A DNA stretch of 35,365 nucleotides from Bacteroidota bacterium (GCA_025363015.1 JANYEQ010000016.1:1-35365); one strand, 5' to 3'. Shown: positions 1-8,959, counted from the first letter of the stretch. Translations and numbers: made by a program. Notes: generated from the letters alone by a model not told the origin.

Positions 1-180
1 TACCAATAGCCTTGGTTTATTTAATACTCAAATTGGGGCATTTAACCCTTTAATTAGTATAAATTGGCAAGCTGGGCCTTATTTTTTAAAAATAGGAATG
101 GATGCAGCAGGCGGCACCAGTTATACCTTTTTAGGCACGCAGCAACTAGTAAGTGTGCCCTATGCCTTATTTGCCCAAAA
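1..180. repeat. Direct repeat, copy 1 (adhesin N-terminal module)
   Basis: This stretch aligns without gaps to 2061-2240. By eye, 113 of the first 120 bases are identical and about 49 of the next 60, after which the genes diverge. Many of the differences are synonymous. The near identity covers only the shared N-terminal module, which points to duplication followed by gene conversion or module exchange. The repeat may extend upstream of the window. Confidence 0.85.
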
Positions 181-1861
181 AGCTGGGTCGGCACCATCGC
201 CCACAGTAGCGTATGTTGGCAATGTGTTAAGTATAGGCGGCAATACTACTACTATTAATGCAAGTAATATACCCAATGGTGTGAGAGATGGGCAAACCCT
301 GCGTTGGGATAGTTTGGCGCAGGTTTGGAAAAACTCTAACAACCTTACTAACGATGATGTTAGAGTTGCGGTAGGTCTTTTTCCAAACGATATAAAAAGT
401 AAATTTCATGCCACTACTTCAAATCCTTTAGATAGTAGCGCTATTGCAGCCCTGCATGTAAACGCACAAAGTGGGCAAGCGGCTATAAAATCAGTAATAT
501 TAGGCAGTACGCCTAGTAACTCTGTTAACCCATATAGCACTTCTATATTTGGTACCCAAAGTTCAAGTAATAATAATGGTGGGGGTTTTGGTATAGGTAG
601 CTTTAATTATGGAGCCAGTAACAATACAGGTATTGGTGTGATAGGTATTGGTAATGGTAAAGCAAATACTGCTATTGCTATAGGTGTGTACGGCACAACC
701 GACCAAAATAGCTTAACCAACAGCCGCTATGCTGGCTTGTTTGATAAAGGGGGCGTGTTAATAAACGACTCGTTATTATTAGGCACTAGCACAAACCTTG
801 GTAGTGTTGGCGATATATTAACCCGTAGTAGTACTGGTAGAGCAAGATGGCAAAGCCCACCTGTTAATACTGGTCCGTTTACAAATAGTGCAAATTACAT
901 ACACGCAGCGCCATCGTTTACAACTAATAGAATTTTATTAGGAATTCCTTTTTCAGGAAGTATTGGATATAACAGTAGAGTAACCATAGTAAACCCAGGT
1001 AGTTTTTCTTCTGATACGGCTTTAATTATATTGCAAAAAAATGCTAACAAAGTAGCCCTATATAGCGAAAGTAATGGTAGTGGGTATGCTATTCATGGCA
1101 AAAACACAAATGGTAGTGTAGGTATTTATGGCAGTACTAATGCCACAGGCTCGTTTACAGCGCCTGCCATACATGGCGAGGCTTTAGGCACTTCTAATAA
1201 TAATGCAGGCGTTTACGGCTCAGGCAGTAATGCTAATGGTATAAAAGGTTTATCGCAAAGTAATAATGGGGTTTGGGGCGAAAGCAATACTGGAACTGGT
1301 GTTTTTGGTTTATCTACACAAACTGGACAAGCTGGTAAGTTTTTATTACAAGGAGCAACTTCTGGTTTTCCTTCTGTTTATATTGCAACAAACAGTAATC
1401 CACCTGCTTTAAAAGTTGAAACTTATGGCAACGGCGCTGCTATTGAGGCCATAAACTCAACAACAGTAGCGGGTGCTTCCCACAATGCTTTACGTTTAGT
1501 AGATGGGCATATTTCTACAACCCAAACAGTAACTGGTTTTGGAGTAGGAGCTTTAGGATATAATTTTTCTATTGGTTCTACTGGTTGTACCGATGTGGCA
1601 GGCACTTTACAATATGTTAATGGATCAAGTACCATTCCTGTCGCAGGTACGGGTACTATTAATGTTAGTTTTAGTAAATCATACCCCAGCAAACCAGTAG
1701 TGGTGGTAAGCCCTACCAGTAATGAATGGTCACAAACATCCTACTTCGTTCAATCTTCTGTTTCTGGATTTTCAATCATTTTTAAAAACAATACATCTGC
1801 TGCTATAAACCTAACCACCTTTACCGATGCGTTTTCGTATCATATAATAGGCGTAAATTAA
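2..1861 (+). CDS. Surface-adhesin-like protein, 5' end cut by window
   Basis: The reading frame is open from the first bases and matches, in frame, the interior of the next gene from base 2062, so the true start lies upstream of the window. The visible product is about 619 residues. It opens with an N-terminal module (motifs GLFNTQIGAFNP, PYFLKIGMDAAGGTSY, LVSVPYAL) shared with the next gene. A long Gly/Asn/Ser/Thr-rich middle follows, with recurring GVYG, GIYG, GVWGES and GVFG motifs of the kind seen in beta-rich, fibre-like surface proteins. The last 110 or so residues (from DGHISTTQT, about base 1501) form a beta-rich domain resembling the H-type lectin-like ends of phage and bacterial fibres. 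No T9SS sorting domain is visible at the end. The next gene begins two bases after its stop. A surface adhesin is inferred from architecture; the ligand is unknown. Confidence 0.8.
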   Translation, partial: TNSLGLFNTQIGAFNPLISINWQAGPYFLKIGMDAAGGTSYTFLGTQQLVSVPYALFAQKAGSAPSPTVAYVGNVLSIGGNTTTINASNIPNGVRDGQTLRWDSLAQVWKNSNNLTNDDVRVAVGLFPNDIKSKFHATTSNPLDSSAIAALHVNAQSGQAAIKSVILGSTPSNSVNPYSTSIFGTQSSSNNNGGGFGIGSFNYGASNNTGIGVIGIGNGKANTAIAIGVYGTTDQNSLTNSRYAGLFDKGGVLINDSLLLGTSTNLGSVGDILTRSSTGRARWQSPPVNTGPFTNSANYIHAAPSFTTNRILLGIPFSGSIGYNSRVTIVNPGSFSSDTALIILQKNANKVALYSESNGSGYAIHGKNTNGSVGIYGSTNATGSFTAPAIHGEALGTSNNNAGVYGSGSNANGIKGLSQSNNGVWGESNTGTGVFGLSTQTGQAGKFLLQGATSGFPSVYIATNSNPPALKVETYGNGAAIEAINSTTVAGASHNALRLVDGHISTTQTVTGFGVGALGYNFSIGSTGCTDVAGTLQYVNGSSTIPVAGTGTINVSFSKSYPSKPVVVVSPTSNEWSQTSYFVQSSVSGFSIIFKNNTSAAINLTTFTDAFSYHIIGVN

Positions 1862-1863
1862 TT

Positions 1864-3216
1864 ATGAAAAAAACAGTATTACTTTTTATATTATTATCTA
1901 TAAAGGCTTTTTCGCAAAGTCCTTATTTAATAAACTACCAAGGCTTAGCTCGCAATGTAGCGGGCACTCCCATTATTAATCAAGCTATTGGCATTAAGTT
2001 TGAGTTATTGCAGGGCTCCACATCTGGTTCGGTAGTTTATACCGAGCAACAAACAGTAAATACCAATAGCCTTGGTTTATTTAATACTCAAATTGGGGCA
2101 TTTAATCCTTTAAGTAGTATAAATTGGCAAAACGGCCCTTATTTTTTAAAAATAGGAATGGATGCAGCAGGCGGCACTAGTTATAGCTTTTTAGGCACAC
2201 AACAATTAGTAAGCGTACCTTATGCTTTGTATGCCGAAAAATCGGGTAATAATGGTTGGGGCCTAAGCGGTAATAGTGGCACAAACAATACTAATAACTT
2301 TATTGGTACAATTGATAATGTGCCCTTTACTATTAAAGTAAATAATAAATTAAGTGGTAAAATAGATAATATTAATACGAACACCTTTTTTGGTTATACG
2401 GCAGGTATTGCTAACACTAATGGTTTTAACAATACTGCTTTGGGTCATGCGGCTTTATCGTTTAATACCAGTGGCTTTAATAATGTTGCTAATGGCTTTG
2501 AAGCACTTTTAAACAACACAACTGGCACTTCAAATACGGCATTTGGCGTACAGGCATTGTATGCAAATATAACAGGTAGTAATAATACTGCCATTGGTAA
2601 TGCCGCACTTTACGATGCTATAGGGCAAAACAACACTGCTATTGGTTTTACGGCTGGTAAATTAGCTACTGGAGACCGAAACGTTTTTATTGGTCATGGT
2701 GCAGGTTATTACGAAACTGGCGATGATAAACTTATTATTGCAAATAGTAATTCTACCACGCCTATAATACAAGGCGATTTTAATACTGGTAATGTTGGTG
2801 TAGCAGGCAGCGTAGGTATTGGCACTAACGTTACTTCGCTAAATACCCGATTAACAGTTAATGATGGGCATATAAAAGCAAAACAAACAATTGCACCATT
2901 AATTACAGGGGCTAGCGGTACAAGCGCAATTTTTTGGGGTGGAAATTCAACCGATATTAGTGGCATTATTGAAATTACAATGGGTGCAACCACGGCTGCT
3001 GGCTCACAAGCTATTGTTACATTTAATAAACCCTATAACTCAATTCCCATGATAGTTATTACACCAGCAAATAATCAATATGCTGGGCAAGCCGTTTCGT
3101 TAAATGGAGTTTTTGTTGATGCAACAAACAGTGGCTTTAGAATAGCGTTTGATAGTGCTTATGCCAATCCAAATTTTACAATGTATTTTAATTATATAGT
3201 AATTGAAGGAAATTAA
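1864..3216 (+). CDS. Surface-adhesin-like protein with YadA-head-like repeats
   Basis: A 450-residue protein with a signal peptide (MKKTVLLFILLSIKAFSQ, likely cut before SPYL). Residues of about 22-125 form the same N-terminal module as the gene upstream. Residues of about 175-290 hold successive repeats of the type NNTALGHAAL, SNTAFGVQAL, NNTAIGNAAL and NNTAIGFTAG, which resemble the left-handed beta-roll repeats of YadA-like trimeric adhesin heads and Bacteroidota tail-fibre-like proteins. The C-terminal 115 or so residues (from DGHIKAKQT) form a domain related to the end of the previous gene, with a VTFNKPYNSIPMIVITP core. No S74 peptidase or T9SS sorting domain is seen. It starts two bases after the upstream stop, so the two genes are very probably cotranscribed. 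An adhesin role is an inference from architecture. Confidence 0.82.
   Translation: MKKTVLLFILLSIKAFSQSPYLINYQGLARNVAGTPIINQAIGIKFELLQGSTSGSVVYTEQQTVNTNSLGLFNTQIGAFNPLSSINWQNGPYFLKIGMDAAGGTSYSFLGTQQLVSVPYALYAEKSGNNGWGLSGNSGTNNTNNFIGTIDNVPFTIKVNNKLSGKIDNINTNTFFGYTAGIANTNGFNNTALGHAALSFNTSGFNNVANGFEALLNNTTGTSNTAFGVQALYANITGSNNTAIGNAALYDAIGQNNTAIGFTAGKLATGDRNVFIGHGAGYYETGDDKLIIANSNSTTPIIQGDFNTGNVGVAGSVGIGTNVTSLNTRLTVNDGHIKAKQTIAPLITGASGTSAIFWGGNSTDISGIIEITMGATTAAGSQAIVTFNKPYNSIPMIVITPANNQYAGQAVSLNGVFVDATNSGFRIAFDSAYANPNFTMYFNYIVIEGN
2061..2240. repeat. Direct repeat, copy 2 (adhesin N-terminal module)
   Basis: Partner of 1-180 at a constant offset of 2060 bases. It lies inside the second adhesin gene and encodes the end of the N-terminal module, through the LVSVPYAL motif. 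Similarity falls sharply after it, where the two proteins take up different central repeats. Confidence 0.85.
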
Positions 3217-3235
3217 TATTTTTTAAAAATTAAAA

Positions 3236-4033
3236 ATGATACCATTAAAAAAAATAAATCCACTAAACCTTAGTATAAAAATAGCTCTGCTTTTTTTATG
3301 TATTTCGTTTACCAAAATGATAGGGCAAACAATAACGCCACAAGTTATAAACTCGGCCGGTAGTCATCGCCAATTAGGTAGCACCGGTATTAGCATTACT
3401 GATAATGTGGGCGAACCCTTTACCCAAACCATTGGCGCTAATTTTTTAATTACGCAAGGTTTTTTACAACCCGATATAGTATCCATAGTGGGGCCAACAC
3501 TAAGTGTTATAAAAAGCGATGTTACCTGCACTGGTAAAAACAATGGTTTTATTTCAGCCGCAATTTCTAATGTATTACCAACCTATACTATTACTTATAA
3601 TTGGTTGCCCATAAGCCTATGCCCTGCAAGTGACTGTAGCATGGTGGATAGCTTAATGGCAGGCACTTATACCCTACAAGTTATTGTTGATACTGGCACA
3701 AAAACAGACACCTTACCTGTACAAATAATTACTATAAACGATATAAACGGCCCGTGTAAAATAAATATATTTAATGCCCTTACCCCTAATGGCGATGGCA
3801 CAAACGATGTATTTACAATTGAAAACATTAATGAGTTTCCTAAAAATACAGTCACTATTTATAACCGTTGGGGCCAACAAATTGCCGAAATTAAAAATTA
3901 CGATAACGTTACAAAGTATTGGCCAGCGCGCGAAGATGCTGCTAAACTTGTTTCAACTACCTATTTTTATATTATTAATTTAGGAGATGGAAGCAACTTA
4001 ATAAAAGGTTGGGTAGAAATTTTAAAAGATTAA
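3236..4033 (+). CDS. Small secreted protein with T9SS type B sorting domain
   Basis: A 265-residue protein with an N-terminal hydrophobic signal segment (residues 14-30, probably cut before QTIT). Residues of about 85-165 form one beta-domain that resembles the short repeats of SprB-like adhesins (DVTCTGKNNGFI, then MAGTYTLQV). Residues 177-265 are a gliding-motility-associated (CHU_C / type B) C-terminal domain, with ALTPNGDGTND at 181-191, then VTIYNRWGQ and a C-terminal KGWVEILKD strand. Type B domains direct export through the T9SS and in known cases work with a PorP/SprF partner. A PorP/SprF gene lies 30 bases downstream. The protein is much shorter than SprB. Its own function is unknown; secretion is well supported. 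Confidence 0.88.
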   Translation: MIPLKKINPLNLSIKIALLFLCISFTKMIGQTITPQVINSAGSHRQLGSTGISITDNVGEPFTQTIGANFLITQGFLQPDIVSIVGPTLSVIKSDVTCTGKNNGFISAAISNVLPTYTITYNWLPISLCPASDCSMVDSLMAGTYTLQVIVDTGTKTDTLPVQIITINDINGPCKINIFNALTPNGDGTNDVFTIENINEFPKNTVTIYNRWGQQIAEIKNYDNVTKYWPAREDAAKLVSTTYFYIINLGDGSNLIKGWVEILKD

Positions 4034-4063
4034 ATAAACAATAAAAACAAAACTGCATTAAAA

Positions 4064-4987
4064 ATGAAAAAACAATTACTTATACCCTTAGCCCTTGTCC
4101 TTTGCTTTATTGGCAATGCTCAGCAAGACCCTCAATATAACCTTTACCAATTTAACCAAATGGTTATTAACCCTGCATATGCTGGTGCCCGCGATGGTTT
4201 AAGCGTAATAGGTGCTGTACGTAACCAGTGGACAGGCTTTAATGGCGCACCCAAAACTACTTGCTTAAGTGTGCACGGTCCCATTTTAAATAAAAATGTA
4301 GGTGTAGGTTTAACGGTTGTAAACGATGTTATGGGCCCACGAAATATGTTTGGTATATATGGCAACTTTGCATACATTTTAAAATTATCTACTAAATGGA
4401 AACTATCATTAGGTGTAAACGCAGGTTACAATCGTTTTCAATTCGATTTTAATAAATTAAATTTTAAAACTACCGAAAACACACCTGTATTTTTACAAAA
4501 CCAAACTTACAATGCCTTAGATATAAATTCAGGCTTTTACCTACGCACCAATTCGTTTTTTATTGGCATAAGCGCTACACATATTGCGGCAAATGATGTG
4601 TTTAACATTTCACTTACTAATGGTCAAAATGTAGGCTACAGATTACGTACGCATACCTTTGTTAGCATAGGCAAATCATTTTCTATAAACAAAAATGTAG
4701 TGTTTGCCCCCACTCTTTTATTAAAAAATACCGATAACGCAGGCTTACTAGATATTAATTTAAACTTTTTTTTATACAAAAAATTATGGTTAGGCGCCTT
4801 TGTGAGAGGGGGCTATGGACCAGGTTTTTTATTACAATACTATGTAACTCCTAAATTTAGAGTAGCCTATAGTTACGATACAGGTGTAAACGATAGGCGC
4901 CGCTTAGGGCCCAGCCACGAAGTAATGCTTGGATTTGATTTTTCAGGAAGTAATAAATCAAAAATGATTAGCCCACGATTTTTATAA
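4064..4987 (+). CDS. PorP/SprF family T9SS outer-membrane protein
   Basis: A 307-residue protein with a signal peptide (MKKQLLIPLALVLCFIGNAQ) followed at once by the family hallmark QDPQYNLYQFNQMVINPAYAG and, a little later, VRNQWTGFNGAP. The rest is a succession of alternating hydrophobic strands expected for a beta-barrel, ending in an aromatic strand. PorP/SprF proteins sit in the outer membrane and are needed for export or surface attachment of type B T9SS cargo. Its position between a type B cargo gene (30 bases upstream) and a PorE-like gene (5 bases downstream) suggests it serves that cargo. PorP-like genes are usually present in several copies per genome, and a second one lies at 14494 in this window. 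Confidence 0.92.
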   Translation: MKKQLLIPLALVLCFIGNAQQDPQYNLYQFNQMVINPAYAGARDGLSVIGAVRNQWTGFNGAPKTTCLSVHGPILNKNVGVGLTVVNDVMGPRNMFGIYGNFAYILKLSTKWKLSLGVNAGYNRFQFDFNKLNFKTTENTPVFLQNQTYNALDINSGFYLRTNSFFIGISATHIAANDVFNISLTNGQNVGYRLRTHTFVSIGKSFSINKNVVFAPTLLLKNTDNAGLLDINLNFFLYKKLWLGAFVRGGYGPGFLLQYYVTPKFRVAYSYDTGVNDRRRLGPSHEVMLGFDFSGSNKSKMISPRFL

Positions 4988-4992
4988 AACTT

Positions 4993-7662
4993 ATGATTCA
5001 CAAACTAATTTATACTGTACTATTTACCGTTTACATAAACCCTCTTTTTTGCCAAGTAAGCAAAGGCGATAAGTATGTAGCAAAAGCACAATACATTAAA
5101 GCCATTAGCAAATACAAAAGCGCTACTAACGAAAAAAATTCGGCGGTAAAACAAGATGCTTTAATAAAACTTGCCGATTGTTACAAAAATATAAACGAAT
5201 ACGAAAATGCCGAATTAGCATACAAAAATGCATTAGCCATTAATACCAACGTAAATGCCGATGTGTTTTATAACTACGGGCAAGTACTAAAAGTGAATAA
5301 CAAATACCCTGAAGCCGTTGAACAATATAACAATTACATAAAACTAAAACCCAATGATGCCAATGCAAAAAAAGCATTAAAATTTTGTAAAGAAATAAAT
5401 TACTACACCAGTAAACCTATTGAGTATAAAGTAAAAAACTTAGAAAAAATAAATTCTGATAAATCTGAATTTTCGCCCTTTGTACAAAATAATAAATTAA
5501 TGTTTGTTGCCGAACGTGTTGAATTTAATTTTGTAGACTATAACGTAAACGATTATAATGGTGAACCTTACCTAAACATGTACGCCTCTGAATTAAAAGG
5601 CACCGAGGTAAAAAAATCAAAATCGTTTTCAAAAAAATTAAATACCGATTATCACGACGGCCCAGCAAGCCTTAGTGCCGATGGCAAAAACCTTTACTTT
5701 ACACGCGTTAATTACAAACAAAAAAAAGATTTTGTAAACCACGCAAAAATATTTATAGCCACCGGTAGCGATAGAAAATGGAGCAATACCCAGCCATTTG
5801 AATACAATAGCGATAGCTACTCTGTAGCCCACCCTAGCATTAGCCAAAATGGCAACTACTTATTTTTTACAAGTAATATGCCCAATGGCTTTGGCGGAAA
5901 AGATATTTACGTATGCACAAAAACCAATAACGGTTGGGGCAAACCCGTTAATTTAGGGCCAGATATTAATACCAGTGGCGATGAAATGTTTCCCTGCATT
6001 CGTAAAGATGGTGTTTTGTTTTTCTCATCCACAGGCCTGCCAGGCTTTGGCGGTTTAGATATTTATTCGGCAAAAACTGTAGATAATAAATGGCTTTTAG
6101 TGCGTAACGAAGGCCTAACGCTAAATAGTAGTTACGATGATTTTGGCATTACATTTTTAAACGATAGCGTTGGTTATTTTTCATCTAATAGGCTGGGTGG
6201 TAAAGGCAAAGACGATATTTATATGTACGAATTTAAAAATAAAGCCATGACACTTTCGGGTACTGTTTTACTAACCGAAAATACAAACAACCCTGCACAA
6301 AATGTAAAAGTAGTATTATTAGATGATAAGGGCATTGCCCTAGATAGCACTAAAACCAATGCTAATGGCGTATTTGAATTTAAAAATTTAGATGCAGAAA
6401 AAAAATACATGACCGTGATTGACGAAACCGACCCTAAGTTTACAGGCAAAGCACGTTATTATTTGGCCGATAAAAATGGCGTGATACAACGTGTAACCGC
6501 AAAAGTAGGAAATAATAAATTTGTATTTAAAAACTTACCCGTTGACCCCAACGGCTTACCCGATTTATTTACCGACGATAATTTAACCCTTGCCGGAAAT
6601 TTACTGTATGGCGAAAGCCCCAGTAAACCTATAAAAAACACACGCATAAAAATTGTAAACGATTATGGCGATGTGTTAGAAGAAACCACCACCAACGAGT
6701 TTGGCGCTTTTGCATTTCGAAATATACCCACCGATCAAAATTATTTAATTGCCATTGAAGAAACCGATATATCACTTCCCGAAAACACAAAAGTTACCTT
6801 AACTAATAAAAGTGGTAAAGAGTTAAAAACCTTTAGAACGGGAAAAGAAAATTTTAGATTTAAAATTTTAAGTTCAGATAAAACATTAATGGCCGATATG
6901 AATGCCGAAGACGAAAACTTAGTTATGGAAGTATATGGCTACATGTACGACCAAAATAAAAAACCAATAACCAATGCTAAACTTAAAATTAAAGAAGAGG
7001 GTAGCGCTTTTGAACCTCAACAAGTAAACACCAGTGATAAAGGAAAATTTAATTTTAAAAATCTTAAAGGCGATAAAAATTACCTATTTGAAGCCGATGA
7101 TAAAGACCCTGCCCTTAATGGCGTAAAACGTATTTACATTGCTGATGCCAAAGGTCGCATTTATAAAGTACTAGATAAAAATGGCGAAGGTAAATTTAAT
7201 TTTAAATTGTTAGAGGCCGATAAAGTTGCCATGGGCGAATTTGTCGTTGACGACCCTTGGTTACAAGTATTAGAAATGAAAAACAAAGCCAACCAACAAC
7301 TTACCATTGTTGAAAGTATTTATTACGCCAGTGGCGATTTTAAATTAGATGCGGCAGGAATTACCATATTAGATAAAGTAGTAGGTGTTTTAGGTACAAA
7401 CCCAAAATTAATGATTGAACTGAGTTCGCATACCGATAGCAAATCGAGTGATGTATTTAATTTAGCACTTTCAAAAAAACGTGCACAATTTGCGGTTGAT
7501 TATTTAATAAGCAAAGGCATTACCAAAACCCGTTTAAAAGCTGTAGGTTATGGCGAAACCAAACTATTAAACAAATGTGGTAATGGTGTAGATTGTACCG
7601 ACGAAGAACATAAAATTAACCGCCGTACCGAATTTAAAATTACCGAACAACCTAAAATGTAA
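4993..7662 (+). CDS. PorE-like OmpA-family T9SS accessory protein
   Basis: An 889-residue exported protein (signal peptide ending near FCQ at 19-21). The domains in order are TPR-like helices at about 23-135, a WD40-like (PD40) beta-propeller at about 145-412 with blades such as DGPASLSADGKNLYFTR and HPSISQNGNYLFFTS, three carboxypeptidase-regulatory-like domains at about 419-505, 531-620 and 645-735, and an OmpA C-terminal domain at about 770-885. Asp815 and Arg830, 15 residues apart as in OmpA domains that bind peptidoglycan, are both present. The order TPR, propeller, CRD, OmpA is that of PorE from Porphyromonas gingivalis, which links the T9SS to peptidoglycan. PorE is described with one CRD; three here is a variation. 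It starts 5 bases after the PorP/SprF gene, so the two are probably translated from one mRNA. Confidence 0.88.
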   Translation: MIHKLIYTVLFTVYINPLFCQVSKGDKYVAKAQYIKAISKYKSATNEKNSAVKQDALIKLADCYKNINEYENAELAYKNALAINTNVNADVFYNYGQVLKVNNKYPEAVEQYNNYIKLKPNDANAKKALKFCKEINYYTSKPIEYKVKNLEKINSDKSEFSPFVQNNKLMFVAERVEFNFVDYNVNDYNGEPYLNMYASELKGTEVKKSKSFSKKLNTDYHDGPASLSADGKNLYFTRVNYKQKKDFVNHAKIFIATGSDRKWSNTQPFEYNSDSYSVAHPSISQNGNYLFFTSNMPNGFGGKDIYVCTKTNNGWGKPVNLGPDINTSGDEMFPCIRKDGVLFFSSTGLPGFGGLDIYSAKTVDNKWLLVRNEGLTLNSSYDDFGITFLNDSVGYFSSNRLGGKGKDDIYMYEFKNKAMTLSGTVLLTENTNNPAQNVKVVLLDDKGIALDSTKTNANGVFEFKNLDAEKKYMTVIDETDPKFTGKARYYLADKNGVIQRVTAKVGNNKFVFKNLPVDPNGLPDLFTDDNLTLAGNLLYGESPSKPIKNTRIKIVNDYGDVLEETTTNEFGAFAFRNIPTDQNYLIAIEETDISLPENTKVTLTNKSGKELKTFRTGKENFRFKILSSDKTLMADMNAEDENLVMEVYGYMYDQNKKPITNAKLKIKEEGSAFEPQQVNTSDKGKFNFKNLKGDKNYLFEADDKDPALNGVKRIYIADAKGRIYKVLDKNGEGKFNFKLLEADKVAMGEFVVDDPWLQVLEMKNKANQQLTIVESIYYASGDFKLDAAGITILDKVVGVLGTNPKLMIELSSHTDSKSSDVFNLALSKKRAQFAVDYLISKGITKTRLKAVGYGETKLLNKCGNGVDCTDEEHKINRRTEFKITEQPKM

Positions 7663-7706
7663 ACCTATATTAAGGTTTTAAAAAAACATATAGATATATA
7701 GGTTTA
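7660..7706 (+). terminator. Possible stem-loop after the PorE-like gene
   Basis: An 11-bp perfect inverted repeat (TAAACCTATAT at 7660-7670, ATATAGGTTTA at 7696-7706) begins on the stop codon and encloses a 25-base loop. The right arm is followed by the T-rich stretch TTATTTAGTTTT. It could end transcription of the preceding operon, but the long loop and AT-rich stem make it weak. Confidence 0.3.
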
Positions 7707-7736
7707 TTTAGTTTTAATAATTTAAAATACATAGTA

Positions 7737-7757
7737 AATTAAAGTAAAACTTTAATT
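7737..7757. terminator. Short hairpin between convergent genes
   Basis: A 9-bp perfect stem (AATTAAAGT at 7737-7745, ACTTTAATT at 7749-7757) with an AAA loop lies in the 241-bp gap between the converging PorE-like gene and pdxA. It could serve either direction. It has only two G/C pairs and no long T-tract, so the terminator call is tentative. Confidence 0.3.
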
Positions 7758-7903
7758 CTACAAACTCAAAAGCGCCTTTCAAAAACTTAAAAATACGTTT
7801 AGCAAACTGGTACTCGTTTATTTAAACTATGTAGTAGAAGTACATTTAAAAAAGTACATAAATACAATTATTAAACAAATTGTAAAAAAATTAGGCTAAT
7901 TTT

Positions 7904-8959
7904 TTATCTCTCTTTTTTTATAACGCCAAAGGCTAAAGGGCTTTCGGTAATTTCGGCATACAGCATTCTATTTTTATAAATATCAATAGCGGCATATATT
8001 GCTTTTTTTAACGATTGTTCGCTGGCTATATTTTTACCTACCAAATCGTAAGCAGTACCATGATCTGGGCTTGTACGTACTGCATTTAAACCTGCTGTAA
8101 AGTTTACACCTTCGTTAAACGATAGTGTTTTAAAGGGTATTAGGCCTTGGTCGTGATACATGGCTAAAACTGCATCAAATTGTTTGTAGGTGCCGCTTCC
8201 AAAAAAACCATCGGCCGCATAAGGGCCATATACCAACCCGTTAGTATTTGCTTTTTGTATGGCGGGTGTTACCATATCCATATCTTCGTTACCAATGGCA
8301 CCATTATCGCTTGCATGAGGGTTTAAGCCCAGCACCGCAATTTTTGGTTTACGAATACCAAAATCTTTTTTTAAAGAATCGTGTAATTGTGTAATTTTTT
8401 TGGCTATTAAATCGGTAGTTATTTTTGATGTAATTTCTTTTACCGGAACGTGCCCTGTTACCACAGCTACTCGCAACCCATTATCGGTACACAATAGCAT
8501 TAAAGGATCGCCACCCAATTGCTCTCCTAAATATTCGGTATGGCCTACAAATTTAAAACCTTCGCTTTGTATATTACTTTTATTTATTGGTGCGGTAACC
8601 AAAGCGTTAATTTGATTTTGTTTTAACGCTTCGGTAGCTTTAGTTAACGAAATAAGCGCATACTTACCACCTACATCGGTACTTTTACCCATTTCAATAG
8701 CCACTTCTTCTTCGTAACACACAAATACATTTACTTTTTTGTGATTAAGTTGTGTAAAATCGCGCATGGGGTTAAAGTTAAAATCTTCCATGCCCAATAC
8801 TTTTTTGTAATACGAAACTGTTTTTTGCGAACTAAATAAAACAGGGGTACAAATTTCAACAATACCAGGTTCAGTTAATGTTTTTAAAATCAATTCAAGC
8901 CCTATCCCATTAATATCGCCTTGGCTAATGCCTATTATTATTTTTTGATTATCGCTCAT
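7904..8959 (-). CDS. pdxA: 4-hydroxythreonine-4-phosphate dehydrogenase
   Basis: A 351-residue protein that oxidises 4-phosphohydroxy-L-threonine with NAD in pyridoxal 5'-phosphate synthesis (deoxyxylulose-5-phosphate-dependent route). The start matches the family (IIIGISQGDINGIG at 7-20). The three metal-binding histidines are present: His170 in VTGHVP, His215 in GLNPHASD and His269 in MYHDQGLIP. Conserved GHTEYLG (139-145) and TSPDHGTAYDL (297-307) segments are also seen. The length is normal for PdxA. It lies 77 bases downstream of nrdA on the same strand and could be transcribed with it, though no functional link is obvious. No other pdx gene is in the window. Confidence 0.95.
   Translation of the reverse strand: MSDNQKIIIGISQGDINGIGLELILKTLTEPGIVEICTPVLFSSQKTVSYYKKVLGMEDFNFNPMRDFTQLNHKKVNVFVCYEEEVAIEMGKSTDVGGKYALISLTKATEALKQNQINALVTAPINKSNIQSEGFKFVGHTEYLGEQLGGDPLMLLCTDNGLRVAVVTGHVPVKEITSKITTDLIAKKITQLHDSLKKDFGIRKPKIAVLGLNPHASDNGAIGNEDMDMVTPAIQKANTNGLVYGPYAADGFFGSGTYKQFDAVLAMYHDQGLIPFKTLSFNEGVNFTAGLNAVRTSPDHGTAYDLVGKNIASEQSLKKAIYAAIDIYKNRMLYAEITESPLAFGVIKKER

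Noticed and set aside
2380-2770. CRISPR-like array
   Set aside because: The repeated signal is degenerate, in frame and coding; it reflects protein repeats and not conserved direct repeats with spacers.
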